This document shows positions 17,127 through 28,312 of a stretch of DNA of 64,000 nt, piece after piece (the first letter of the stretch is position 1; each line of letters begins with the position of its first letter). Below the pieces are notes generated by a model, which was not told where the DNA came from, did no database searches, and worked only from the letters and a program-made list of their open reading frames with translations. Both the position numbers and the translations under genes were made by a program. Origin of the DNA: Bog-473 sp963791455. GTDB lineage: Bacteria > Actinomycetota > Acidimicrobiia > Acidimicrobiales > RAAP-2. The stretch spans positions 1,178,001 through 1,242,000 of the forward strand of contig CAWBSM010000002.1 of the NCBI GenBank assembly GCA_963791455.1, given 5' to 3'.

Positions 17127-19052
17127 ACCAAGGAGACCGCAGAAGCAGAAGACGTCCAGACAGCCGCGCAGATCCAGTCGGAGAGCTTCCCCCCGATCGG
17201 CGACTATGGGTTCATCTCGGACTGCGAGAACAGCTGCCTCGTGGCCCCCGACGGCTCCGTCGAGTGGCTCTGCCTTCCCCGGCCGGACTCGCCCAGCGTC
17301 TTCGGTGCCCTCTTGGACCGAACCGCCGGCAACTTCCGCTTCGGCCCGACGGGGACCACGGTGCCCCACCAGCGCCGGTACATCCCCGGGACCAATGTGC
17401 TCGAGACCACGTGGCACACCCCGAGCGGCTGGTTGCTGGTCCAGGACCTTCTGGTCATGCGGACGTTCGCCGAAGACGAGGAGCGCCGCGCCGACTTCCG
17501 GCGGGCCCCGGGCGACGTCGGTGCCGCCGGCACGCTGCTGCGCGTGGCCACCTGCATCGGGGGCCGGGTCGAGGTCGTGGCCAATCTGGTGCCCGTCTTC
17601 GAGTACGGATCGCAAACCGGGGCCTGGAGCTACGACGGCGAGGGGTACCACTCGATGAGCGTGTGTCCGCCCCCGGGCGACCCGCTCCTGCACGTGACGT
17701 CCAGCTTCCGGCTCGGGATGGGCGGGGCCCGCTCCTACGGCCGGACCTCTCTCGACGATGGCGAGTCCGCCTTCATCGCGCTCTCGTGGGGGCAACGGGC
17801 ACCGACGACGGTGGCGGAGGCCCAGGGACAACTGGACGAGACCGTTGCGTACTGGCGCGCCTGGCTCGCCAACGGCTCCTTCCCCGACCATCCGTGGCGG
17901 AGCTACATGGAGCGCAGCGCACTGACGCTGAAGGGCCTGAGCTATGCGCCGACCGGCGCCATCATGGCGGCGTCGACCACGTCGCTCCCCGAGACGCCGG
18001 GCGGGGCGCGCAATTGGGACTACCGCTACACGTGGATCCGCGACTCCTCGTTCATGTTGCGCTCGCTCTACCGACTCGGGTTCGACTGGGAGGCCCTCGA
18101 GTACTTCGCCTTCGTGCTCGAGGCGGTCGCGCTGGAGGCCGGGAAGGACTGGAACCTCCAGATCATGTACGGCATCGACGGGACGAAGGACCTCACGGAG
18201 CGCACCCTCGACCATCTGACCGGGTATCGCTACTCGAAGCCCGTGCGGGTCGGCAACGGAGCCTGGGACCAGCACCAGAACGACGTGTGGGGGATGCTCC
18301 TCGACGCCGTCGACACCCATCTGCGCCAGGGTGCGGCGCAGATCGTGAATCCCGTCTGGCAGGGCCTCGCCAAGCTGGTCGACACGGCCATCGAGCACAG
18401 CGGCGACGCGGACCAGGGCATCTGGGAGGTCCGGGGCGACCCGCAGCACTTCACCGCCTCCAAGGTGCTCTGCTGGGTCGCCATGGACCGCGGTGCCGAC
18501 ATGGCACGGACCCGCAACGACCTCGACCGGGCCGAAGCGTGGCGCAAGGCGGCCGACGAGCTGCGCGCGGAGATCCTCGACAAAGGGGTCGACGAGCGCG
18601 GGCGGTTCCGCCAGCACTACGACAACGACGAGCTGGACGCTTCGCTGCTCCTGATCCCGATCCTCGACTTCCTGCCCGCCGACGACGAACGCGTGCGAGC
18701 GACCGTCTTGGCCATCGCGGACGAGCTCACCGAGGACGGGTTGGTGCTGCGCTACAAGGTCGACACGACGGACACGGGCTTCGCGGGAAAGGAGGGCACG
18801 TTCACCATCTGCTCCTTCTGGCTCGTCACCGCGCTCGCCATGATCGGTGAACAAGAGCGGGCCCGGGCGCTGTGCAAGAAACTGCTGACCTTCGCCGGAC
18901 CCCTGCAGCTCTACGCCGAGGAGATCGAGGCCTCCACCGGCGAACACCTGGGGAACTTCCCCCAGGCCTTCACCCACCTGGCGCTGATCGACGCCGTCGG
19001 AAGGCTGATCGAAGCCGATCAGGAGACGACCGCGCCGCCCCGGTCAGCCTGA
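17124..19052 (+). CDS. Glycoside hydrolase family 15 protein (trehalase/glucoamylase type)
   Basis: 642 aa. Start GTG 17124 is picked for its leaderless promoter and because homologues begin shortly before GDYGFISDCENSCLV. An N-terminal beta-domain (about 20-270) precedes an (alpha/alpha)6 barrel with GGARNWDYRYTWIRDSSFML. Candidate catalytic acids are E435 in GIWEVRGDP and E557 in KEGTFTICSFW. The layout matches the actinobacterial trehalase/glucoamylase-like group that hydrolyses trehalose or alpha-1,4 glucans. No signal peptide is visible, so it should act in the cytoplasm. It lies 17 nt before ndh. Whether trehalose or a glucan is the substrate is not decided by sequence. Confidence 0.9.
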   Translation: MTKETAEAEDVQTAAQIQSESFPPIGDYGFISDCENSCLVAPDGSVEWLCLPRPDSPSVFGALLDRTAGNFRFGPTGTTVPHQRRYIPGTNVLETTWHTPSGWLLVQDLLVMRTFAEDEERRADFRRAPGDVGAAGTLLRVATCIGGRVEVVANLVPVFEYGSQTGAWSYDGEGYHSMSVCPPPGDPLLHVTSSFRLGMGGARSYGRTSLDDGESAFIALSWGQRAPTTVAEAQGQLDETVAYWRAWLANGSFPDHPWRSYMERSALTLKGLSYAPTGAIMAASTTSLPETPGGARNWDYRYTWIRDSSFMLRSLYRLGFDWEALEYFAFVLEAVALEAGKDWNLQIMYGIDGTKDLTERTLDHLTGYRYSKPVRVGNGAWDQHQNDVWGMLLDAVDTHLRQGAAQIVNPVWQGLAKLVDTAIEHSGDADQGIWEVRGDPQHFTASKVLCWVAMDRGADMARTRNDLDRAEAWRKAADELRAEILDKGVDERGRFRQHYDNDELDASLLLIPILDFLPADDERVRATVLAIADELTEDGLVLRYKVDTTDTGFAGKEGTFTICSFWLVTALAMIGEQERARALCKKLLTFAGPLQLYAEEIEASTGEHLGNFPQAFTHLALIDAVGRLIEADQETTAPPRSA

Positions 19053-19069
19053 CGAGGGCAGGCCGCACG

Positions 19070-20542
19070 ATGAGCACGAACCCGACGCCTCGGCACCGCG
19101 TTGTCGTCGTTGGCGGCGGCTTCGGCGGGCTCCCCGCCACCCGCCTTTTGTCGCGCGCCAAGGTCGAGGTGACCCTCATCGACCAGCGGAACCACCACCT
19201 GTTCCAGCCGCTGCTCTACCAGGTGGCGACCGGCATCATGTCGCAGGGCCAGATCGCCCCGGTCCTGCGGCACAAGTTGCGCCGCCACAAGAACGTCGAG
19301 GTGGTGCTCTCCAAGGTCACCGGATTCGACCTGGAAAACCGCGTCGTGCACACCGTCTCCCTCCCGGGCGAGGACCGCGACTATCCCTACGACAGCCTTA
19401 TCGTGGCGGCAGGCGCCGGCCAGTCCTACTTCGGACACGACGAGTTCGCCTTGATCGCGCCGGGCATGAAGACGATCGACGACGCCATGGAGCTCCGCCG
19501 CCGCGTCTACGGCGCTCTCGAGATCGCCGAGACGATGACCGACCCACAACAGCAGCGCTTCTTCATGACCTTCGCCATCGTCGGTGCCGGGCCGACCGGG
19601 GTCGAGCTGGCCGGGCAGATCCGCGAGCTGGCGCAGCGGAGTCTGAAGAAGGATTTCCGCAACATCGATCCTTCAACCGTGCGGGTGATCCTGATCGACG
19701 GCGGGAGCCTACCGCTGGCCAACTTCGGTGACCGTCTCTCGGACCGCGCCTCCAACGCGCTCGAGAAGATGGGCGTCGAGCTGCGCATGGGGTTGCGTGT
19801 CGTCGGTGTCGACCCCCTCGGCGTCGACACGCAGACCGCAGAGGGGATGAAAGGGCGCTTCGAGTGCGGTACCGCCATCTGGGCCGCCGGCGTCCAGGCG
19901 TCGCCGCTGGCCGGCATGCTGGCCGACTCAACCGGGGCCACGACCGATCGTGCCGGACGGATCGCGGTGCTGCCCGACCTCACGCTTCCGGGGCACCCCG
20001 AGGTGTTCGCCGTCGGTGACATGGCGTCCCTCAACGACCTCCCTGGGGTCTGCGAGGTGGCCATGCAAGGCGGTTTGCACGCCGCCAACACGATCAAACG
20101 GCGGCTGAAGGGCCAGGGCGGGCGTCCGTTCAAGTACCGCGACCTCGGCAGCGCGGCCGCCATCGGCCGCTTCAAGGCGATCGTGAGCGTGCGCGGCCTG
20201 CGCCTGAGCGGGTTCCCGGGGTGGGTCGTGTGGCTCTTCGTCCACCTCGCCTTCCTCAACGGCTTCGGGAACCGGCTGGCGGCCCTGTGGCGCTGGGGCC
20301 GGGCCATGATCGGCCATGCTCGCCCCGAGCGCGTCTTCAGCGTGGGCCACACCGGCGGCGACCTCAGCCTGCCCGACGACGTCAAGGCCAAGGTCATGCC
20401 CAGTCCTTTCCCCGTCCTCGAGATGAACCGCGGGATGCTCGAGGCCGTCGGACACGATGGAGGCACGCCGCCGACGCACGCACCCGAGAACGCTCCGGTG
20501 GCGAGTCCCGCGGCCGAGAACCGCCCACCCGGCGCCGCCTGA
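19070..20542 (+). CDS. ndh: Type II NADH dehydrogenase-like FAD/NAD(P) oxidoreductase
   Basis: 490 aa from ATG 19070. The N-terminal FAD motif VVVVGGGFGGLPATRLL, the NADH-binding AIVGAGPTGVELAGQIREL and the conserved FAVGDMASL are in family order. NHHLFQPLLYQVATG is a signature of NDH-2 enzymes. The C-terminal RLSGFPGWVVWLFVHLAFLNGF is an amphipathic/hydrophobic membrane anchor, as in mycobacterial Ndh. It passes electrons from NADH to menaquinone without proton pumping and could feed the cytochrome bd oxidase encoded nearby. A proline-rich tail of about 35 residues ends the protein. Confidence 0.9.
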   Translation: MSTNPTPRHRVVVVGGGFGGLPATRLLSRAKVEVTLIDQRNHHLFQPLLYQVATGIMSQGQIAPVLRHKLRRHKNVEVVLSKVTGFDLENRVVHTVSLPGEDRDYPYDSLIVAAGAGQSYFGHDEFALIAPGMKTIDDAMELRRRVYGALEIAETMTDPQQQRFFMTFAIVGAGPTGVELAGQIRELAQRSLKKDFRNIDPSTVRVILIDGGSLPLANFGDRLSDRASNALEKMGVELRMGLRVVGVDPLGVDTQTAEGMKGRFECGTAIWAAGVQASPLAGMLADSTGATTDRAGRIAVLPDLTLPGHPEVFAVGDMASLNDLPGVCEVAMQGGLHAANTIKRRLKGQGGRPFKYRDLGSAAAIGRFKAIVSVRGLRLSGFPGWVVWLFVHLAFLNGFGNRLAALWRWGRAMIGHARPERVFSVGHTGGDLSLPDDVKAKVMPSPFPVLEMNRGMLEAVGHDGGTPPTHAPENAPVASPAAENRPPGAA

Positions 20543-20576
20543 GGCGGCCAGCCGGGTCCGTCCCCGGAGGGCCAAC

Positions 20577-20591
20577 TACATTCGCCGGATG
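20577..20591 (+). promoter_or_regulatory. Leaderless-type -10 box for the downstream SDR
   Basis: TACATT (20577-20582) ends 6 nt before ATG 20589; no ribosome-binding site is present. Same layout as the GH15, imuA', aldo/keto reductase and TetR starts. Confidence 0.45.
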
Positions 20592-21383
20592 ATCCTCGAC
20601 CGATTCCTCGTCACCGATCAGGTCGCCGTCGTCACGGCCAGCGGACGCGGCATCGGGGGCGCCACGGCGGTGGCGCTCGCGCAGGGGGGCGCCGACGTCG
20701 TCCTGGCCGCCCGGACCGAGGACCAGCTGCGGGGCGTGGCCGAGCAGGTGGAGGCGGCCGGGCGCCGCGCCGTCGTCGTGGTGGGCGACCTGACCGACTT
20801 CGACCTGATGGCCTCGCTGGCCGAGACGGCGAGCCGCGAGCTCGGGCGTCTCGACATCGTCGTGAACAACATGGGTGGCACCATGCCGAGGCCGCTGCTC
20901 GACACCTCCCCGCGCTTCCTCGAGGAGGCCTTCCGCTTCAACGTCGTGGCCGGGCACGCGCTGGTCCGGGCCGCCGTCCCTCGCATGCTCGAGGGGGAGC
21001 ACCCGGGCGGGGCCATCGTCAGCATCTCCTCGGTCATGGGGCACGTGGCCGGCCGCGGCTACCTGGCCTACGGGACCGTGAAGGGCGCGCTGGAGCAGTA
21101 CACGCGGCTCGCCTCGCGTGACCTTGCGCCGCGCATCCGGGTGAACGCGATCGGGGTGGGGTCGACCGCGACCTCTGCGCTCGACATCGTGATGTCGAGC
21201 GACGAGCTGCGCACGGCCATGGAGGACGCCACCCCGCTCGGGCGCCTCGGCCACGTCGACGACATCGCGGCGGCCATCTTGTACCTCGCTTCGCCGGCCG
21301 GTTCCTATGTCACCGGCAAGATCCTCGAGGTCGACGGCGGCCTGCAGTCGCCCAATCTCGAGATGCCCCTCCCCGACCTCTAA
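20589..21383 (+). CDS. Short-chain dehydrogenase/reductase
   Basis: 264 aa, start ATG 20589. Cofactor loop TASGRGIGGATA, NNMGG in place of the usual NNAG, catalytic SISSVMG and YGTVK, and C-terminal SPAGSYVTGKILEVDGGLQ. The NNMG variant is common in 7-alpha-hydroxysteroid-dehydrogenase-like SDRs. R42 in VLAARTEDQL suggests NADP. It is followed after 22 nt by the dihydrodipicolinate-reductase-like gene and may share its transcript. The substrate is unknown; an acyl, steroid-like or cyclic alcohol is typical of the subgroup. Confidence 0.83.
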   Translation: MILDRFLVTDQVAVVTASGRGIGGATAVALAQGGADVVLAARTEDQLRGVAEQVEAAGRRAVVVVGDLTDFDLMASLAETASRELGRLDIVVNNMGGTMPRPLLDTSPRFLEEAFRFNVVAGHALVRAAVPRMLEGEHPGGAIVSISSVMGHVAGRGYLAYGTVKGALEQYTRLASRDLAPRIRVNAIGVGSTATSALDIVMSSDELRTAMEDATPLGRLGHVDDIAAAILYLASPAGSYVTGKILEVDGGLQSPNLEMPLPDL

Positions 21384-21405
21384 ATCTCCCAAGGAGGCAC
21401 TCCTC

Positions 21406-22470
21406 ATGTCGTACCGAGTCGTGCAGTGGAGCACCGGCAACGTCGGGCGTCATGCGATCGCCGGCATCGAGGCGCATCCCGACCTCCAGCTGGTCGGTCT
21501 CTTCGTCTCCAACCCCGACAAGGTGGGCCGCGACGCCGGCGAGCTGGCCGGACTCGGTCGCACGCTGGGCGTGACCGGGACGAGCGACGTCGACGCGCTG
21601 CTCGCCCTCGAGCCGGACTGCATCGTGCACACCGCCATGGCCGACGACCGCATCCTCGAAGCCGTGGGCGACCTCGAGCGCTTCCTGACCGCCGGGATCA
21701 ACGTGGTGTCCTCGAGCCCGGTCTTCTTGCAGTATCCCGAGCCAAATGATCGGATGGCCGCCCCGCTGATCGCGGCCGCGACGGGGGCCGGCGTCTCCCT
21801 GTTCGTCAACGGGGTGGACCCCGGCTTCGCCAACGACGCCCTCCCGCTCGTCCTTTCGGGGATCTGCGAGCGCATCGAGGAGGTGCGCTGTTCCGAGGTG
21901 CTGAACTACAACACCTACAACCAGCCCATGGTGCTCTTCGACATCATGGGCTTCGGCCGCGACCTGCACGACGTGCCCATGCTGTTGGCACCGGGCGTCC
22001 TGACCATGGCCTGGGGCAGCGTGGTGCGCCAGATCGCCGACGGTCTGGCGCTCACCCTGACCGGCATCACGGAGTGGTACGAGCGTGAGGCCGCGCCCGA
22101 GGACTTCGAGATCCCGGCCGGCACCATCAAGGCCGGCACCGCGGCGGCGCTGCACTTCGAGGTGCGCGGCATGGTCGGGGACACGCCGGTGATCGTGCTC
22201 GAGCACGTGACGAGGTTGCGCGACGACCTGGGTGCGGGTTGGCCGCAGCCCGCCGGCCAGGGTTGCTACCGGGTCCAGATCAGCGGGGAGCCCAACTACA
22301 CGCTCGACCTCCAGCTCATGGGGTCGGACGGCGACCACAACACGGCCGGGCTGAAGGCCACGGCGATGCGCCTCGTCAACGCCGTCCCGGCGGTGGTCGA
22401 CGCCGAGCCCGGCCTCGTCACGGCCCTCGACCTCCCGCTGGTCACGGGTCGGGGACTCGTCGTCATCTGA
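21406..22470 (+). CDS. Dihydrodipicolinate-reductase-like NAD(P)-dependent oxidoreductase
   Basis: 354 aa, start ATG 21406 with AAGGAGG 8 nt upstream. The N-terminal Rossmann fold opens VVQWSTGNVGRHAIAGI, the variant glycine motif seen in a large actinobacterial group related to dihydrodipicolinate reductase and 2,4-diaminopentanoate dehydrogenase. FVNGVDPGFANDALPL and SEVLNYNTYNQPMVLF are conserved family stretches. Members occur in steroid and aromatic degradation regions but have no agreed reaction. It is not the lysine-pathway DapB, which is shorter and has a different active-site motif. Probably co-transcribed with the preceding SDR. Confidence 0.78.
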   Translation: MSYRVVQWSTGNVGRHAIAGIEAHPDLQLVGLFVSNPDKVGRDAGELAGLGRTLGVTGTSDVDALLALEPDCIVHTAMADDRILEAVGDLERFLTAGINVVSSSPVFLQYPEPNDRMAAPLIAAATGAGVSLFVNGVDPGFANDALPLVLSGICERIEEVRCSEVLNYNTYNQPMVLFDIMGFGRDLHDVPMLLAPGVLTMAWGSVVRQIADGLALTLTGITEWYEREAAPEDFEIPAGTIKAGTAAALHFEVRGMVGDTPVIVLEHVTRLRDDLGAGWPQPAGQGCYRVQISGEPNYTLDLQLMGSDGDHNTAGLKATAMRLVNAVPAVVDAEPGLVTALDLPLVTGRGLVVI

Positions 22471-22512
22471 TCGGCCGCCTCGGCGGACCCGGATCGAGCG
22501 TCACCGAGCCGC

Positions 22513-25695
<3,183 letters not shown>

Positions 25696-25703
25696 CGGAC
25701 CGC

Positions 25704-26783
25704 TCAGTCATAGAGCGCCTCGACCCACCACTGCCCGCGCTCGCTGCACAACAGGCGCGCCACTCCGTCGGCGGTGACCACCTGCAGGCGGGCCCGGCGC
25801 CGGCGCACCGACCACCAGCGCTCGGTCACCGGCCAGGGGCCGGCCCAGCCCACGATCGGCTGCCAGGGGCCGCCGTCGACCGACAGCCGCTCGAGCCCCG
25901 CGGTGAGCAGCCCTCGCCCGCTGACCTCGACGGCGCGACCGTCGGCGTCGGCCAGATCGGCGCGGAGCCGGACCTGGAGCACGTCGCTGGGTGCGGGTGG
26001 CGGTAACCGTCCCGGCCACGGCGCGCCGGAAGGGCCCGCGTCGGCCTCGGGGCTGCCCCAGGGAACCAACACCGACTGGCCGGCTGGGTCGCGCCCGCTC
26101 TGTAGGCGCCCCATCAGCACGGCCTCGATCCCCAGACGCTCCTGCACCCGGACGAAGGAGCGGGCCGCCCGGGCGTCGGCCTCGGACGCGCCACCGAAGA
26201 AGCCGGGCTGGGAGGGCGGGGGGGCGACGTCGGGATCCTCACCCCGCGCCATCCGCAGGCGCCGCTCGATGGAACGGTCGCGCAGTCCCGCCAGCTCGCC
26301 GCTCTCACCCCGGGCCGCCGCGTGGCAGGCGGCCGCGTCCGCCCCGAAGCGGTCCGAGATGCTCGCCGCGGGCAGCGCGGCGAACTGTCCCAGGGTGGTG
26401 ACCCCCAGCCGCTGCAGGGTGACGGCGAGGTCGGGCCGCGCCAACGTGGCGACCGACCAAGGGCCGAGGAAGTCGGCCGTCCCACCGGGGGGGACGATCA
26501 GTGCCGAGCGGGCGGCCAGCATCCCAGCGAAGAGCCCGTCGGCCACGCCGATCCCGGCCTCCTCGTCCACGATCTCGGCGAGGCGGGACACCACCGCCTC
26601 CTCGCCGCCGAAGAAGCGGGCGGGGCCGCGGGCAGGGAGCGCGCCGACCCCGAGCCGGACCGGGTGCACCCAGGGACAGAGCTCGCCGGCCTGCGCCAGG
26701 ACGCGGACGAACCGCCGGGCCTCCTCGCCCCTTGCCCCTTCCTCGAGGAGCTCCGGACACCGGATGACGACCAACCGTTCCAC
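25704..26783 (-). CDS. imuB: Shortened ImuB-like Y-family polymerase relative
   Basis: 359 aa versus roughly 500-530 for mycobacterial ImuB. GTG 26783 is the only upstream start, because imuA' ends in the same frame 9 nt earlier. It keeps LPARGPARFFGGEEAV, GIADGLF-like GVADGLFAGMLAARSA, a helix-hairpin-helix (LQRLGVTTLGQFAALP) and the C-terminal domain. It lacks about 50-60 N-terminal palm/finger residues and most of the little-finger region between the hairpin and the clamp motif. QPGFFG (192-197), followed by GASEADARAARSFVRVQ, matches the position of the known beta-clamp motif. No polymerase carboxylates are seen. It is an adaptor recruiting DnaE2 to the clamp, by family knowledge. Confidence 0.82.
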   Translation of the reverse strand: MERLVVIRCPELLEEGARGEEARRFVRVLAQAGELCPWVHPVRLGVGALPARGPARFFGGEEAVVSRLAEIVDEEAGIGVADGLFAGMLAARSALIVPPGGTADFLGPWSVATLARPDLAVTLQRLGVTTLGQFAALPAASISDRFGADAAACHAAARGESGELAGLRDRSIERRLRMARGEDPDVAPPPSQPGFFGGASEADARAARSFVRVQERLGIEAVLMGRLQSGRDPAGQSVLVPWGSPEADAGPSGAPWPGRLPPPAPSDVLQVRLRADLADADGRAVEVSGRGLLTAGLERLSVDGGPWQPIVGWAGPWPVTERWWSVRRRRARLQVVTADGVARLLCSERGQWWVEALYD

Positions 26784-26792
26784 GCCTTGCCT

Positions 26793-27503
26793 TCAGGCCG
26801 CCTCCGGCCCGTCGTCCGCCGCCGCCACCGCGCCCGAGCCGGCGGGAAGCCACAGCGAGCATTCGGCGAGCCGGCCGGCGGCGCGGCGCCCGCTGACACG
26901 CACCTCGGCCCGGCGGCCCCGCAAGAGCCCGTGACCCCGCCCGAGGCCTTCCCACTCGACCGCCCCGACCGAGAGGGCCAGGTCGCCGCCCTCGGGCCAG
27001 GCCCCGGCCCCCTCGAGCAGCACCACCAGTGCCGCCTGGCGCTCACGGGCCCGGGCGCTCAGATGGCGCGCTGCGGTCAGACGGGCCCGCCCCGGCGGGC
27101 GGACCAGGACGGCGTCGACCCCGGAAAGGAGGTCGCCCGCCGCCTCGGCCCACCCGCGGCCCGGATGCGGCACGAAGACGACTCGGCGGAGATCGAGCCC
27201 CAGCCCGGCCGCGGCCACCACGCCCGGGTCGGGCAGGCCGACGGCGGCACACCAGCTCCCGGCCGTCGACGCCGCGGCCAGGAGGGCCAACGCCAGCGTC
27301 GTCGCCCCGTGGCCCGGCTGCCCCGCCACGGTGATGGTCGTCCCGCGTCGAAGGGAGCCACCCGGGAAGAGGGGAGCCAGCGGCGGGGGCACCGGCAGGG
27401 TCCGCCCGGCCACCGGCGTGGCGGGCCGGACCCGGTCGGCCAGCCCGGCGGGGAGTTGCCGGGAGCGGGGGGACGACGGGTCCCCGGCAGGAGAAGCGAA
27501 CAT
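26793..27503 (-). CDS. imuA': ImuA' (RecA-like accessory mutasome protein)
   Basis: 236 aa, start ATG 27503 inside the SOS box. A RecA-fold core is visible: TITVAGQPGHGATTLALALLAAAS, a degenerate P-loop (GQPGHGATT, no lysine), LPDPGVVAAAGLGLDL and VDAVLVRPP. The C-terminus (RRAAGRLAECSLWLPAG) is where mycobacterial ImuA' contacts ImuB. The missing P-loop lysine argues against ATPase activity. It is first in the imuA'-imuB-dnaE2 operon (9-nt and 8-nt gaps). TAAGGT ends 6 nt before the ATG, implying a leaderless message. The family name rests largely on this context. Confidence 0.85.
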   Translation of the reverse strand: MFASPAGDPSSPRSRQLPAGLADRVRPATPVAGRTLPVPPPLAPLFPGGSLRRGTTITVAGQPGHGATTLALALLAAASTAGSWCAAVGLPDPGVVAAAGLGLDLRRVVFVPHPGRGWAEAAGDLLSGVDAVLVRPPGRARLTAARHLSARARERQAALVVLLEGAGAWPEGGDLALSVGAVEWEGLGRGHGLLRGRRAEVRVSGRRAAGRLAECSLWLPAGSGAVAAADDGPEAA

Positions 27504-27510
27504 ATGTTCG
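27497..27510. promoter_or_regulatory. LexA SOS box covering the imuA' start codon
   Basis: CGAACATATGTTCG is a perfect 14-bp palindrome matching the CGAAC-N4-GTTCG box of Gram-positive and actinobacterial LexA. Its centre holds the imuA' ATG (27501-27503, minus). TAAGGT, a TANNNT -10 box, lies 6 nt upstream of that ATG, so LexA would sit on the transcription start itself. The same box lies 101 bp upstream of the divergent SRAP gene. Confidence 0.88.
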
Positions 27511-27610
27511 TACCTTATCGAGGTCGTGTGCCGTCTGCTCGGGGAGGCAAAAGGCCAGTTCAGAGCGGGGCCCGCTCGGACCGGGTCCCGTCACGTCACA
27601 ATGCAGCCGC

Positions 27611-28312
27611 ATGTGCGGACGCTTCGCTCTCTACACGCCACCGGCGCGGCTGGCCCGTTACTTCGGCGCCTCCCTGGCCGAGGGGGTCGACCCTGAATTC
27701 CACCCCAGCTGGAACGTCGCCCCGACCGACCAGGTCCTCGGAGTCCGGGACCGCCCGGTCGAGCCCGCCCCCGAGCGGCTGCTCATGTCCTTTCGCTGGG
27801 GCCTCATTCCCTGGTGGTCCAAGGACGCAAAGTCCGGTAGCCGGCTCTTCAACGCGCGCAGCGAGACCGTGGCCACCAAGGCCTCCTTCCGCGAGGCCTT
27901 CCGGGAGCGGCGGATCATCGTCCCGGCCGACGGCTTCTACGAGTGGCACAAGACGAAGACCGGCCAACGGCAGCCGCACTACTTCAGACGGGCCGACGGC
28001 GAGCCGATCGCCTTCGCCGGACTGGCGGAGCGCTGGCGCGAGAAGGGTGCACCGAAGGACACTCCTTACGTGCGCAGCTGCACCGTCATCACCACGCCCG
28101 GCGGCGCGGACATGGTGGGCATCCACGACCGCATGCCGGTCATCCTCGACCCCGCCACCTTCGACGTCTGGCTCGACCCGGCCAACGAGGACACCGAGGA
28201 GCTGCGGGCCCTCCTGCGCCCGCCGCCGGCGGGCACGGTGACGCACCACCCGGTCGGGCCGCGCATCGGCAACGTGCGCAACAACGACCCCGCGCTGATC
28301 GAGCGGGTGTGA
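27611..28312 (+). CDS. SOS response-associated peptidase (SRAP, HMCES/YedK family)
   Basis: 233 aa. The start is fixed by the catalytic Cys2 of MCGRF. Active-site residues of YedK are all visible: C2, N81 in FNARSET, E111 in GFYEWHK and H172 in GIHDRMPVIL; FRWGLIPWW is also typical. SRAP proteins crosslink to abasic sites in single-stranded DNA through Cys2 and protect them from cleavage. Its position divergent from the imuA'-imuB-dnaE2 operon across one SOS box fits damage-inducible use at stalled forks. CACAAT 8 nt before the ATG may be its -10. The next gene overlaps by one base (TGATG). Confidence 0.94.
   Translation: MCGRFALYTPPARLARYFGASLAEGVDPEFHPSWNVAPTDQVLGVRDRPVEPAPERLLMSFRWGLIPWWSKDAKSGSRLFNARSETVATKASFREAFRERRIIVPADGFYEWHKTKTGQRQPHYFRRADGEPIAFAGLAERWREKGAPKDTPYVRSCTVITTPGGADMVGIHDRMPVILDPATFDVWLDPANEDTEELRALLRPPPAGTVTHHPVGPRIGNVRNNDPALIERV

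Noticed and set aside
13532..18977. Very long minus-strand frames opposite cydA, cydB and the GH15 gene
   Set aside because: Highly charged, low-complexity translations antisense to genes with clear catalytic motifs; no ribosome sites.
22471..22512. Possible terminator hairpin between the convergent reductase-like and dnaE2 genes
   Set aside because: Only a 4-bp stem (CCGC/GCGG) with a tetraloop and no T-run; not separable from background GC pairing.
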